Positions 53,777 to 64,000 of a stretch of 64,000 nucleotides of DNA are shown one piece after another. The notes beneath the pieces are model-generated. The model worked only from the letters and a program-made list of their open reading frames with translations. It made no database searches and had not been told where the DNA came from. The position numbers and the translations under genes are program-made. The stretch lies in assembly GCF_963678635.1 (NCBI RefSeq), contig NC_087066.1, forward strand, positions 67,529,477-67,593,476, read 5' to 3'. This DNA is from Symsagittifera roscoffensis. Taxonomy: Eukaryota > Xenacoelomorpha > Acoela > Convolutidae. Position 1 is the first letter of the stretch. Every line of letters starts with the position of its first letter.

Positions 53777-54060
53777 GGGACAGTAGCCGAGCGTTTACAG
53801 GGTGCTTCCCGGCGGGATCGGCGCCGGTTCGAATCCCGCCTTGGGCGTTTCCTTTCTAGAACTCAAATATGCCCCGAACTTGATGGGACGCTCCGTAACC
53901 AGGATCGAACCCCCCCTCTAAACCTATTCTAACCGTCTTTTCGCTCTAATTTGGTTCAGCCTTGATTAAGGCTGACCTTTGAAAAGAGCAATTTGTCTCA
54001 AGGACAAATACTGGCCATTTTAGCAGCTTGCTTTGAGTTATGCAGATGTTTATGGCCGAT
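53777..54060 (+). repeat. tRNA-derived SINE
   Basis: The head (53777-53850) has an A-box-like TAGCCGAGCG and a perfect B box GGTTCGAATCC (53826-53836), like a Leu/Ser-type tRNA. It has no matching acceptor stem. The body carries GGTTCAGCCTTGATTAAGGC and TCAAGGACAAATACTGGCCA, typical of a conserved SINE core. The end is not sharply defined. Confidence 0.65.
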
Positions 54061-54719
54061 GTGACCGATGTTGGAGTATGTAAAAATTCGTTTTATTACA
54101 AACTTTCCAGAGCTATTTTACCGAGAAAAAGCTCGTTAATTCAATTGTTTAAAGCCGATTTTTTACGAATTGTCGAGATTTACGCGCACAACTTTTTCAA
54201 CTTTGCACTTTTTTCATAACCTATTTTTCAAAACTAACACTTCTCTTTTTTCTACTTCTGTGCGGCCAATTTTTTTTCTATTCCTTGATACAAGTCTACC
54301 TTGGTCTTTTCAAGACTTTTGACCTCCTAATCAGTTACGCAACCTAATCTTTCATAAATGATACGAAGTCTACTATGAAGAAAAGAAATTTTCATTCTTT
54401 TCGTAATTTTCTAACTTTTCTCATTTCCCGAATCTTAACAATTCCTATATGCTTGAAAAAGACAATATTTTTTTTAGAATACCACAAATTTTGCCAATAA
54501 CGTTCGCAGAGGAATACTATAAAGAACAAAGTCTTAAATAAATCAGAACCAATAAGAAATATTTCAAAATTGCTAATCCACATCCTATCAAAGAATCCCC
54601 ACCACCACCACATCCCAGGACCCCCCAACCACACCGAAACCTAACCACAAGAGCTAACCCCAATCATTTAGACGTATCTCATTTATTGTAAACCTTAATA
54701 CATTTGAAGAGAGACACGC
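54061..54719. other. A/C-rich spacer, no gene seen
   Basis: Contains a short CCACCACCACCACATCCCAGG tract near 54600 (minus-strand frame only by composition). Nothing supported. Confidence 0.4.
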
Positions 54720-56436
54720 ATTACTATCCGAACCCTTAATACCAGCTATTCGTCAAGCACCCTTATCTGAACCGCAATACGAGCCAACAATAACAGTTTT
54801 CCCTCAATTCAACAAGACCTTAACAGAGCTAGACACCTAAGCCAAAACCAGAAAATAACTTTTACAATAAATATTTAAATTATTTACCCCCGACGAATTA
54901 GAAATTTTGCCACACCAAGAGTTCATTCTAACACTTTGGATTTTTCTAGTAACACGATACAAAGTACCCCTCCATCACTTCAAATAGTTTCTCAACAAAG
55001 TACCCCAAATATTTATCAGATTAACTAGGTTCAACACCGTTTTCTGAACAAACTCGTGAAAATCATTTTAATCCCCCTACTTCATCAAAAAGACTTCCAT
55101 ATTGGATGACACAAACATTTTCACAAGGTGAACCAAACTTGAAAAAAAACCCATCGACATTTCATCAGACACCTCCTTTTCATTACCAAACAATCCCTCA
55201 CTTCCATCAACACCCTCAGTAACAGGTCAATACACTAACAACTACATTTCTCACAAATTTTCCAAATAATCTAGGTGACAGATATCGTGATCTTCAGGTA
55301 CAAGTATACCTCTACGATTAGATTGGAATACATTCGTAGCAACCCCTCGCTTATTTGGTCAACATCTTGAAAGCAACAGATTACATAATTGGGCACTCAA
55401 CAGGTTACAATACAGACACGATATCCACAATGACATACAGGAACACAATATAGAAATCCTTATGCAAGACAATTTAACATTTAAATTTGAAATAACAGTA
55501 AAACTAAATAATTAAGTACATCACCTTCTCCCCCTAGCGCCACCAAATATAACAACGCAACTTCTGCTCCCTCCATTACTATCCGAACCCTTAATACCAG
55601 CTATTCGTCAAGAACCCTTATCTGAACCACAATACGAGCCAAAAATAGAAGTTTTCCCTCATTTCAACAAAACCTTAACAGAACTAGACACCTAAGCCAA
55701 AACCAGAAAATAACTTTTACAATAGATATTTAAATTATTCCCCCCCCCCCCCGACAAATTAGAAATTTTGCGACACCAAGAGTTCATTCTAACACTTTGG
55801 ATTTTTCTAGTAATACGATACAAAGTACCCCTCCATCACTTCAAATAGTTTCTCAACAAAGTACCCCAATTAATCCATCAGATTAACTAGGTTCAACACC
55901 AACTTCTGAACAAATTCGTGAAAATCATTTTAATACCCCTACTTCATTAAAAAGACTTCCATATTGGATGACACAAACATTTTCACAAGGTGAACCAAAC
56001 TTGGTAAACAAACCCATCGAAATTTCATCAGACACCTCCTTTTCATTACCAAACAATCTCTCACTTCCATCAACACCCTCAGTAACAGGTCAAACACTAA
56101 CAACTACATTTCTCACAAACTTTCCAAATATTCTAGACGACAGATATCGTGATCTTCAGGTACAAGTATACCTCTACGATTAGATTGGATTACATTCGTA
56201 GCAACCCCTCGCTTATTTGGTCAACATCTTGATAGCAACAGATTACATAATTGGGCACTCAACAGGTTACAATACAGACACGATATCCACAAAGACATTC
56301 AGGAACACAATATACAAGTCTTTATACAAGACGATTTAACATTTAAATTTTAAATAACAGTAAAACTAAATAATTATGTACATCACCTTCTCCCCATAGC
56401 GCCACCAAATATAACAACGCAATTTCTGCTCCCTCC
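54720..56436. repeat. 855-bp tandem duplication in A/C-rich DNA
   Basis: Copy 1 54720-55574 and copy 2 55575-56436 match closely throughout (start ATTACTATCCGAACCC, end CTGCTCCCTCC). Copy 2 has a C-run insertion at 55741-55752. In both copies one frame reads SDTSFSLPNN.SLPSTPSVTG (longest at 55968-56183), then continues in another frame with FVATPRLFGQHL and RLHNWALNRLQYRHDI. It is a decayed coding region, probably retroelement-derived, whose family I cannot name. Confidence 0.75.
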
Positions 56437-57083
56437 ATTTATAAGAACAGAGCTCATCTACAAATACGATAGATATCCAAAAAGGACACTAGGCTATATA
56501 ACATTCTACAATCCCTTCTCAGGATTATTACACACATCAGTTTTTTAATAGTTTTTCTGATTAAAACGCTTTCCCCTCTTGTATAAAGAGGCCAAATCTC
56601 ATCAAAACCCTTCTCCTCAAACAGGACCACAAGATTTTGTTACACATTATGATTGTAAAAAAAATCACTACAAAAAACCACTACAAAAGTACGCAATCAA
56701 TTGAGTAACACAAATCTGAATCTGAACCACAAGATACCGAATCAACAACTACAATAGCAAAACTATACTCAAAAGTACGAGCTACAGTTCTAACAGGATA
56801 TAAACTTACATCAAAATTCTCAGAAATGAATTTGTTTTGTTCACAAGTTTCAAACAGCATTAAAAAATAGACTCGACCATGAATCATTTTACCAAATAAA
56901 ATCATTTTGAAAAACATCGTTTAACTTAAATTTTTATGATAAAAACTGGATATCACATATCAGAATCAATAGCCCGTTGAACTGTAAAGCCGACACTAAA
57001 ATTGAAAGCTGCCAAGAAATAATTTTTTTTCTGATTAGAACTTTTTTTAGAAAAAGTCCAACTAACACGAGATTTAAAAGACG
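56437..57083. other. A/C-rich spacer, no gene seen
   Basis: Same composition as the duplication. Only short frames occur, and none is supported. Confidence 0.4.
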
Positions 57084-57745
57084 ATGTCTTATTGTATCAA
57101 GGGGTACGCTTGCTTTGTATATTGCGATCCCACTACACAAACACATACAACTATAGTTTGGCACCCTGAAGACACAAGTGCCACATTTCAAGTCGCTAAA
57201 ATTCATGCAAGAATGATAAAATTTCACCAAAAATACTTTCTAAGATCTATACCCTTCGACAAAACAAATCAGATCAAACTGACAAAAAACTTGAATCAGA
57301 TCAAACCGACAAAATTAAAATATATAGATGTTATAGAAAATAAATTAACACGTTTTCAAATCTATCCTGAAACAGCAGAGGTAGCAAGTAATTATCCCAA
57401 ACCATTTCAAAATACAATTTTCAGAAACTCTTGTCGAATACGTCTAAAGGTTACGACATGAAAACAGACAAATTAATTATTGACCCAGCACGTCCATGTC
57501 AAGATAGAAATAATAAAAAATCCTACATCCCGACAACATTTTACATACATACAGGAAAAACTGGCGGCAACATTCGCCCAGAAAACAAAGCTAGTACACG
57601 ACTACAAGAACTTTCATTAATGAAAAACACTTATTTTGATATGAATTTAGATTATACAATAAGTAGAATTTTTCAGGAAAGGTCACTCTCTGAATTAGAA
57701 ACACTTGATCACTGCGAACTCGATAGAACACAAATACTACAACAA
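57084..57745 (+). pseudogene. unrecognised two-frame coding relic
   Basis: Two overlapping plus-strand frames (57084-57461 and 57431-57850) look coding. The first starts MSYCIKGYACFVYCDPTTQ. The second includes ARPCQDRNNKKSYIPTTF and ERSLSELETLDHCELDRTQI. The Cys pattern and the L-E-T-L-D-x-C-E-L-D-R-T segment faintly recall envelope glycoproteins of RNA-virus-like or retrovirus-like origin, but I cannot confirm this. The Polinton end at about 57745 interrupts the second frame, so the element inserted into this relic. Confidence 0.35.
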
Positions 57746-58270
57746 GAGAAGAGTAAGCAGAAGTGGAAGAGAGGGGGGTGCGCCGGCGATCTCCCATGCG
57801 TTAAGATAGAGAATAGAATTACTGGACCGCTGGTTTATGTAGTAAGCTAGGAAATAGATTTCCTATCTTTTAAGATAGGAAAAAGATTTCCTAATGTATT
57901 AAGATATTGAACGGTAAGGTTTTAGTGTTATGGTAAGAGATGGGTAAGAAAACCGTTTTTTTTTAGTTTTAAGTTTTTTTGCAAAATCGCGGCGCGCGGT
58001 GTGTAATTTGTGGTTTTTTCGTGTAGATTGTGTAATTTGGGTTATGGTTCAAGGTAATTCAATGATAAAACGTGCAAAGACGTGGAGTATTTATCAAAAA
58101 AAAATGAAAATTTTATCGAAAAACTTCGAAACACGATAAAATTTGATATAATTTGAATTCAAATCTTCATTATTAGATGATCTTACTGTTTAAAACAGTA
58201 CTCTATCTTCTTGAGACAATGCTGAAACCAACTGAAACTTAAAAAAAACATGTTTTTCTGAAAAAAAGTT
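57745..58270. repeat. Polinton terminal region, related to the tip of the 22333 element
   Basis: Runs parallel to 22333-22830: GAAGTGG, a G-rich stretch, GGTGC, GCGTTAAGATA, ATGTATTAAGATA, ACGGTAAGGTTT.AGTGT.ATGGTAAGA, a CGGCGCGCG island, TTGGGTTATG-like text, ACACGATAA and GAGACAATGCTGAAACC. The outermost bases are less clear, so the exact start is approximate. The inverse end of this element is outside the window. Confidence 0.7.
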
Positions 58271-58374
58271 AAACTTAAAAGATGAAGTATATAAATCACT
58301 GCTTTGTATAATTATTCTACCGCAAGTTTACAGTTAACCAATACTGCATTGAATGCAGCTACACTATCAGTTAT

Positions 58375-60363
58375 TTACAAGTTCAAAGATTTTTTGTGTC
58401 TTCCGCCGTCCTGAACTTGTTTTTTCGGGTAAAAATAACTCAATCTTTTCTTTGTTTGATCGTATGCAGCAACCATATGATGAATGGTTCCAAATCTTTT
58501 GTTTATTGAAATCAAATTGATTGTTTCGTCGAGTAATTTCTTGTATTTTGCCATAGGTCCATGTCTGGATTCCTCCAGAACTATTTTATTCAACCCTTTG
58601 CTGCTAAATTTAATCTTGTCTGATTTGTCGTCGAAGCAACAAAAAGTCTTGCTACATAAACAGCATCCCCGTATACCTAAATCCTTCTTTAAACAGTCCA
58701 GGCTCTCGTTTATCGTGTTTCTTGTGAGCGCTACCAAACACTCGTGAAAAAAAGTTTGGATTTCAATCTTCTCTAAACGAATCTCTGAATCATTTTCTCT
58801 CATTTTTCCCTTGCTATCTTTTTTCTCCGGACGATCACAATCAAACAAATTTTCCTCAGCAAAAGCTAAATACAACAAATCCGTGTCCTTTTTTAATTCC
58901 TCAAAATAATTAACATCACCAGACTTGTCAAAACAATTGTAATAAAGATCAAGCATTCTCAGCTTTGCATACTGCAGAATGAAAAGTCTGACAATTATTG
59001 GTTTTCCTTGCTCAGTTGTTGACTTTGGTTACTCAACCTCGTACAAATTTTTCTGAACAATTTTCAGACATTTGAGGAGTTTTTTCTAATCACGTATATA
59101 ATTTGTGCTTGTATGTCTTGATCTATCCATTATCTGGCAGCCGTAAGATGAATTACCTAATAGCCTTATAGTCTCTGCAACAACTCCGGATAAATGGTTC
59201 TTATCTCATTCCCTTCTAGCATCAACAACTGACTGGAACCACCTGTTGAAACACTTTCGTGGAGAATACCGTACGAAGCGGTAAACTTTTGTGCACTGTA
59301 AGCCAAACTGAAGAGAAGAGTAACAATAGATCCAGTTTTTACTTTGAAACTAGATATTAGCATTCACTGGGGATGCTTGAGAAGATAATTTTCAATTACA
59401 TATTTTTGCAAATGTTCCCCGATAAAATTGCTTCCAACCTCAGTAATTTTGAAAATTAGAGGAAAGTTAGCAAATTTTGCTTTCACTTCATCTGGAACAG
59501 CTAAGTCACACTGAATATAGCATAAAAGGATCCATCTTCTGTTTTTTTTATTAAAATTCAATAGAGAAAGGTCTTTTGTCGACAAAGCTGGATCGGATCT
59601 GATTCTTAATTTTTTGCGTTCGTTTTGAAGTTTTTGCCACTACTCACATTCCCGCACTTCTTCGATTTTGCATCTTTTTTCGCGAGTATAATCCCGTCTC
59701 AAAACATCCATCTCTCTCCTTTTGTTTCCTTGCTCAATATCCTCATCGCTCAATGAGCGCCAAGTCTCCTGGCGGGGATAGAAGTGAAAATAGCATCCCA
59801 TAGCTTCAAACACTGTTTTGCAGTGATCGCAATATCCATCTATATTGAACATTTTCCTTTTATTTCCGGATGTGTGGAAGCTCTCAATTCTGCATTCTGG
59901 TCTTGTTTCTAGGAAGAAACACATAAACATATTCTCAAAATTGCGATAGTGGTTATGTCTAGCCTTGAGTTTTTGCATATCGTAAGCAAAAACCCATCTT
60001 GTATACAATACTGTTGGCATATCTTGACATATTGAAAGGGGGTAACCCTCGCTGGCATCAATTGCAATGGTTGATTTGCAGATACTCGATGAATCTCTGA
60101 TAAAAGTTTCGTCCACAACAGTTTTTCAGGTAAACACAACTGATGATCCACCCGTCATATCTTCTCTATTTTTCTCGCACAAAACTCTATTACTTTCGCA
60201 AAGTGGGTCGAATTTTTCATTGGTTGATTTGTGCAGACAAGTTTAGCCAAATTTGGAAGAATACATTCAAAATTTAACATATAAAATTGTTTCTGATGTT
60301 AAAACTAAACTAGTTTTTGCATTACTTCAAGGGTTGGAACATCATCTTTAAGTTTTGTCTGTA
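58375..60363 (-). pseudogene. pPolB: Polinton protein-primed type B DNA polymerase, decayed and 5'-truncated
   Basis: Minus-strand frames at 60116-59640, 59585-59364, 59363-59166 and 58956-58375 fall in collinear order along a Polinton-type family B polymerase. Motif A is seen as IDASEGYP (Asp codon 60057-60059). Next comes the Polinton-specific insert with NIDGYCDHCKTVFEAMGCYF (60116-59640 frame, residues about 91-110). Motif B follows as LLGNSSYG (around 59150-59175). Motif C retains both Asp as KKDTDLLYL (58879-58887), and a C-terminal Cys cluster (CCLCSKTFCC) lies near 58680. Several stops and frame changes separate the parts. The exonuclease half upstream of motif A is cut off at 60363 by retroelement sequence. 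It replicated the element when intact. Confidence 0.8.
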
Positions 60364-60365
60364 TA

Positions 60366-61130
60366 ACATTCGCCCAAACTTTACACAGTGACGGAGCGTA
60401 GAAAAAGTACCTATTGACGACTTGCAGGCGTCATGTACCTTAACTCTACTCGTTTTTAAATGTCTAGATCTAACCAGCTAGTTTTCTGGTCTGTTTAGGG
60501 CTAAGTAAAAAGGTACCATTTTCAGGCCACCAGTCAAACGGCTTTTGATCAGCTTTCGTTTACTTGCGAAAATAACCACTTTGCTGGGTCTCGGATCCCC
60601 AGACTACCTAGTTACTTTTACAAAGACGGCTCGATTTCCACTATTTACTATGTTTTTAGAGACAATTCTATACTAAATTCATTGGAAATGGATTGATACT
60701 TTCATTTTTTCTAACTACTCATGCTCTGAAATACTATAAAAATAGGAGTTAATTAAACTGTTCAGGTCTTTACAGTAGCCAAAAATGTACGTTTAATACC
60801 TTCACTGTTAAATTACAGTCCTCCAATTCCGTCCTACCTCAGAAATAACGCTTCTATCTCTCCTTTTTCAAGGTACGGGAGGGTACGGTTCTTCCTTTCT
60901 TCTTATCTACTTCAACTAAGCATCCAATCTTGTTTTGTTGTCACGATAAGAGACTTCGTTCTTTTTACGTGTTCTTCTTCAACCATGTTCCTTCTTGTTT
61001 AGTTGGGGTGTGTTTTTTCTTGTACTTTTGTATAAAATGGCTGTTTGTACATTTCTGAGAAAAAATCCAGTTCCAATCAAAAATTTGAAAAATCTAAAGT
61101 CTGGAACATTCCTACCCTCCTTTTTGTAAA
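60366..61130 (-). repeat. gypsy LTR-like copy (matches 11690-12480)
   Basis: Collinear with 11690-12480 over its whole length. It joins the polymerase remnant on the left. With coding DNA on its right in minus orientation, it would be the 3' LTR of a gypsy copy, inserted into or recombined with the Polinton. Confidence 0.65.
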
Positions 61131-61372
61131 TGAATTCACGGTTCATGTCTTTATTGTTTATTTTCGTTTGCGTTGGCGGCTTTGAAAGTGACAATCCGGA
61201 AAATGGCATATACTCCCAGTACAAATCCCTCAATAACCCCATTGAACGCATAACTACATTTAACTGCCTTCCAATATTTTCACAAAAAATGCATTATGAG
61301 GAGTGTCCTTGTAAACTTTTTTTCCGACTATTTACGTTTTTTAACCATAAAATATCTTCTCGTTTTTGCTGA
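61130..61372 (+). CDS. possible secreted-protein start, unrecognised
   Basis: The frame begins MNSRFMSLLFIFVCVGGFES, a good signal-peptide-like start, followed by about 35 polar residues before the composition degrades. There are no clear neighbours or splice support. It may be a chance frame at the edge of the LTR-like copy. Confidence 0.2.
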   Translation: MNSRFMSLLFIFVCVGGFESDNPENGIYSQYKSLNNPIERITTFNCLPIFSQKMHYEECPCKLFFRLFTFFNHKISSRFC

Positions 61373-61489
61373 TTTAAAAAAGTTCGGGACGCGGCACGGC
61401 TACGTACCCGTTAAAATTAACTTAGTGTTACTCACGAAGTGTAATCGTTCATTTATGCTGTTGCCTTCAATATTATAATTAAGAAGCTC

Positions 61490-61560
61490 TGTGGCTAGGA
61501 AAAGCAATGAGGTACTCACCCTTCTCGAGTGAGCGTACTCAAATCCTACCAGGTCGCCAC
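61490..61560 (+). repeat. tRNA-like segment
   Basis: TGTGGCTAGGAAAAGC and GCGTACTCAAATCC are spaced like A and B boxes. The second is a weak B box. There is no reliable cloverleaf. Confidence 0.25.
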
Positions 61561-61914
61561 AAAATGAGAAAATGTCCTACACAGGTTAAAAACTTCGGTC
61601 AGGTTTAAATCAGTTAATGTACTCACCTAAGACCTGCATAAATAAATAACAGATTATCAAAATCTGCTCTGATCAGAGATCAATAAAACAAAAAGTTTAA
61701 AAGTTTCATTAATCAACCTTGGTTGATTAGTTCAAGTTTTAATGCACCACAAGAGTTCAAATTTACAACAGATAACAACTCATACGACCTCTCCAACATT
61801 CAGGCCAACCTCACGCATTTCGTTTCTAAGAAGATTTGATCGATCACACCTGTTGTGTCCTCGCATCTAACACCACCATGTGCGTTGGATTTTCACTATT
61901 GCAGATTTTCACTA

Positions 61915-62965
61915 TTACTGGCTCGAAGTATCTTGTATTTTCACAGTAGCTTTATCATCTGCCTCACTATCTTTCAGATTCATCTCGTTTTCCAGAGATG
62001 TGACCAGCTCATGGGCACACTCCAGACGTTCCAGTGACTCAATCGAGCTGACCATGCCGTAAAATTCCCAGGCGGTCATCAGGCTCACTTCCGTTACTCC
62101 ATGGCAATCCCCAGTCATTTCGATCTCACTTTTCGCCGACATACTCAATCTTCCCTACAATTTGGCTAAGTGGCAGTGCTGTTCACTCACTGCATTTAAG
62201 CGGCGGTCAGTCCCACTCACGTGCCCTTCCGTTCCACAGCTGAAAGCTAGGCAAGTGCCCTTCTTCATCCAATCCCTTGGATAATTCATTTCGAACGGTT
62301 CCGTGGGTGGTCTGTCATCCTGCTTTGTTGTTTTCAGAGCCAAGAGGTGATGTATTACGGCTAAATTGTGCAGACTCCTGTCATCATCCAACTCTAGTGC
62401 GACGTCTACCGTCATGTCCCATATCAAATTGAGGGCACCATGAAGGCTTCATGAGCTCCCACATGGTTACTAAGCTGGTTTTCAAGGGACCGTCCCATGA
62501 ACCGCATCCAAAGCTCACGTACCCCTTCAGCTCCGGAACCGAGGGTTCGACCACTCGTTCCTTTAAGATGATTCCCAGTCTTGGCTGTTCAACCGTCAGC
62601 CTGCCGATCTCCTTCATTCTTTCGACCCAGAAATTGAGGACTATGATCTGTTCGAAGTCAAAATACGCATCCCTTGCTTTGTCTTCAACAAAGGGGTTAT
62701 ACGCCATTCCGAGTACGCCTGACGCTTACTGGAATGTTTTCAGTTTGCCCAAGGTCGCGTACTTCTTTGGATCTCTGGCTTTTTCAGTTGATTCACTGTT
62801 CACTTTAAGTTCTTTGTTTGAGTATCTCCTCACTTCCTCCAGTCTCCGGTAGCTCTCAAAATCAGTAGACTCCTTGGTCGGTATTTGGAGCGACATGTAC
62901 TGATATAACTCCAGCAGAGCACTCAGGAAGGTCCATTCAGGATTACGCAAAAAATTCCCGTTCAT
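61915..62965 (-). pseudogene. unrecognised minus-strand reading frame, possibly third ORF of the gypsy family
   Basis: One coding block beginning MNGNFLRNPEWTFLSALLEL. It is interrupted by a TAA (62726-62728) and a TAG (62155-62157) in frame and one frame change near 62400. It includes DFEQIIVLNFWVERMKEIGR, PRLGIILKERVVEPSVPELK and EMNYPRDWMKKGTCLAFSCG. Base composition is like the gypsy coding DNA at 1-8600. It sits just upstream (in minus sense) of the LTR-like copy, where a gene after integrase would be. The protein is not recognised. Confidence 0.45.
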
Positions 62966-63087
62966 TTAATTGAGGAAGAATCAGTATTTATAAAACAAAG
63001 TGCTAATTTGACTCACACTTTTGCTTGTGCTTTATAACAAAACCAGACAAGAGTTATAACGAAAGGAAAAGGTTCACATTATCCTCA

Positions 63088-63113
63088 GTATTCTTACGAC
63101 CTCATAAGAATAC
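63088..63113. terminator. perfect hairpin near the capsid remnant
   Basis: GTATTCTTA and TAAGAATAC form a 9-bp stem around a 7-8 base loop, upstream of the capsid-like frames. Its role is unknown; the terminator label is only a guess at the class. Confidence 0.25.
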
Positions 63114-63121
63114 ATTCCCTC

Positions 63122-63402
63122 ATGATATATATTGATATTACAGAATTTAATTTTGTAGGTGATACAAAACTCCTTTAATGCGTTGTATTCCTTTGATTTC
63201 CAAAGTGAAAAATGGTGACATAATATCTACAGGACAGTACTTGAATTATCAATCTTTTACAAATCTAAAATTATTGAAAAACTTTTTCCATACCAAAAAA
63301 ATAGAAGTAAGGGACACTACAGGTGAAAAAATTCCTTTTGTGTTCATAGGAAATACACTAGTTGTTCTCTTATTTCGCAAAATAGCGGATAATCTTTTCT
63401 AA
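63122..63402 (+). pseudogene. Polinton minor-capsid-like remnant
   Basis: Starts MIYIDITEFNFVGDTK, changes frame near 63170, then reads RCIPLISKVKNGDI, HTKKIEVRDTTGEKIPFVFI and TLVVLLFRK. The final I-x-I-R-D-x-x-G-x-x-I-P-F...V-x-L-x-F-R pattern is one I associate with a conserved structural protein of Polintons. It lies in plus orientation just before the major-capsid-like frames. Assignment to the minor (penton) capsid class is by memory of the family and position. Confidence 0.5.
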
Positions 63403-63455
63403 TATATAGTTCATACACAATTTTTGCTCAAAGTTCAGCTAATTTCACTTTTTTT

Positions 63456-64000
63456 GTGGGCTTCGCCAGCTGCAAAAAAAATCGAAGCAAAATACCTTCT
63501 GAAAAAGAAATGAGTATAAAGCAAAGTAGTCATTTTCGGTATGGAGCTATTAGAAATTCTTCTGTTGAGATTTTGGACGAAGACCCAGTTTTGAAAACAA
63601 AATTTTTTCCCAGTACTTCTCTAGATGCAAACAGGAAACAGGATTGAGTTTTAATTTGAGACGGATCGTAATCTTAATTTGGATATGTGTGATATCCAAC
63701 TCAGCTTAAAGCTTCAATTATTCGAAAGAAGATTGTTTGACGCTTTCAAGAGAGATAAAGCAGAACATAAAGCCAAATCTGACGATGATTCAGATGAGGA
63801 ACCAGAACCTTACTTAAATTATGCACACAATCTACTAAATTCACTATTGCCCAATTTTGATTTTTTTTAACATTAGAAGGGTTCACAACGCCAAATGATT
63901 ATGTCCTCATGAAGCACAAATATTGAATGAGTTCAACTGGTCGGCGGTGAGTAATAAAGGAATACTTGATGTCACGGATATAGTTTGAGGAACTTCCGGA
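63456..64000 (+). pseudogene. Polinton major-capsid-like remnant, runs off window
   Basis: Pieces in successive frames (63456-63647, 63679-63870, then to the window edge). The clearest part reads DMCDIQLSLKLQLFERRLFD, then a charged loop (KAKSDDDSDEEPEPYL) and LLNSLLPNFDFF. This resembles the strand-loop-strand start of the double-jelly-roll major capsid proteins of Polintons. Further matching text continues to base 64000 with stops. When intact it would form the virion shell inferred for Polintons. Frame changes are near 63650 and 63865. Confidence 0.6.

Larger units (their letters stand above)
57745..64000. mobile_element. decayed autonomous-type Polinton, interrupted by retroelement DNA, right end outside window
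   Basis: From left to right: terminal repeat, type B polymerase remnant (minus), retroelement segment (about 60366-62980), minor- and major-capsid-like remnants (plus). Polymerase near one end and capsid genes in the opposite orientation agree with Polinton organisation. All genes carry stops or frame changes. The missing N-terminal part of the polymerase was lost where the retroelement sequence begins. Confidence 0.7.

Noticed and set aside
53777-53850. Possible functional tRNA gene
   Set aside because: Good B box, but acceptor and anticodon arms do not pair properly, and a SINE-like body follows.

Overview
The window is AT-rich animal DNA, most likely from a marine invertebrate. Three ordinary animal genes are recognisable: a mitochondrial phosphatidylserine decarboxylase (PISD-like, five exons, 16152-19564), a SPATA4-like calponin-homology protein (two exons, 41730-42982) and a GPKOW-like G-patch/KOW splicing factor (one exon, 46100-47410). 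Nearly everything else is mobile or repetitive DNA. I could not place the phylum.

Layout. 1-12480: a decayed Ty3/gypsy retrotransposon on the minus strand (integrase running off the left edge, RNase H, RT, protease, zinc knuckles, gag, leader, LTR-like end). 12525-13210: C-terminal domain of another retroelement. 15539-19564: two closely spaced plus-strand genes, the second being PISD, with a hAT-type MITE in its third intron. 21110-22326: degenerate tandem repeats, then a CATC-rich array. 22333-37086: a complete 14.75 kb element described below. 37093-37630: the rest of the CATC-rich array. 37640-51390: SINE-like repeats, MITEs with 8-bp target duplications, degenerate satellites, SPATA4-like and GPKOW. 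52600-57745: A/C-rich DNA with an 855-bp tandem duplication. 57745-64000: a decayed Polinton interrupted by retroelement sequence.

The most interesting object is the 22333-37086 element. It starts 5'-AG and ends CT-3', is flanked by the 6-bp duplication GATGTA, and has unusually long terminal inverted repeats (about 4.2 kb each). The termini and duplication are those expected of Polintons (Mavericks). Yet I see no DNA polymerase, integrase, ATPase, protease or capsid gene. It instead carries a set of small unrecognised genes: a two-finger zinc protein present once in each TIR, a divergently transcribed pair of genes sharing a promoter with AP-1-like and SRF (CArG)-like sites, a duplicated acidic protein, and several proteins with a similar strand-rich layout. 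Clusters of CCAAT boxes lie upstream of several of these genes.

The outer 500 bp of its TIR is clearly related to 57745-58270, the end of a second element that does encode a decayed protein-primed type B DNA polymerase (58375-60363, minus) and, beyond inserted retroelement DNA, minor- and major-capsid-like remnants (63122-64000, plus). I infer that the 14.75 kb element is a non-autonomous, cargo-bearing relative of that Polinton family, possibly mobilised by its polymerase and integrase. Identifications rest on reading motifs by eye; no searches were run.
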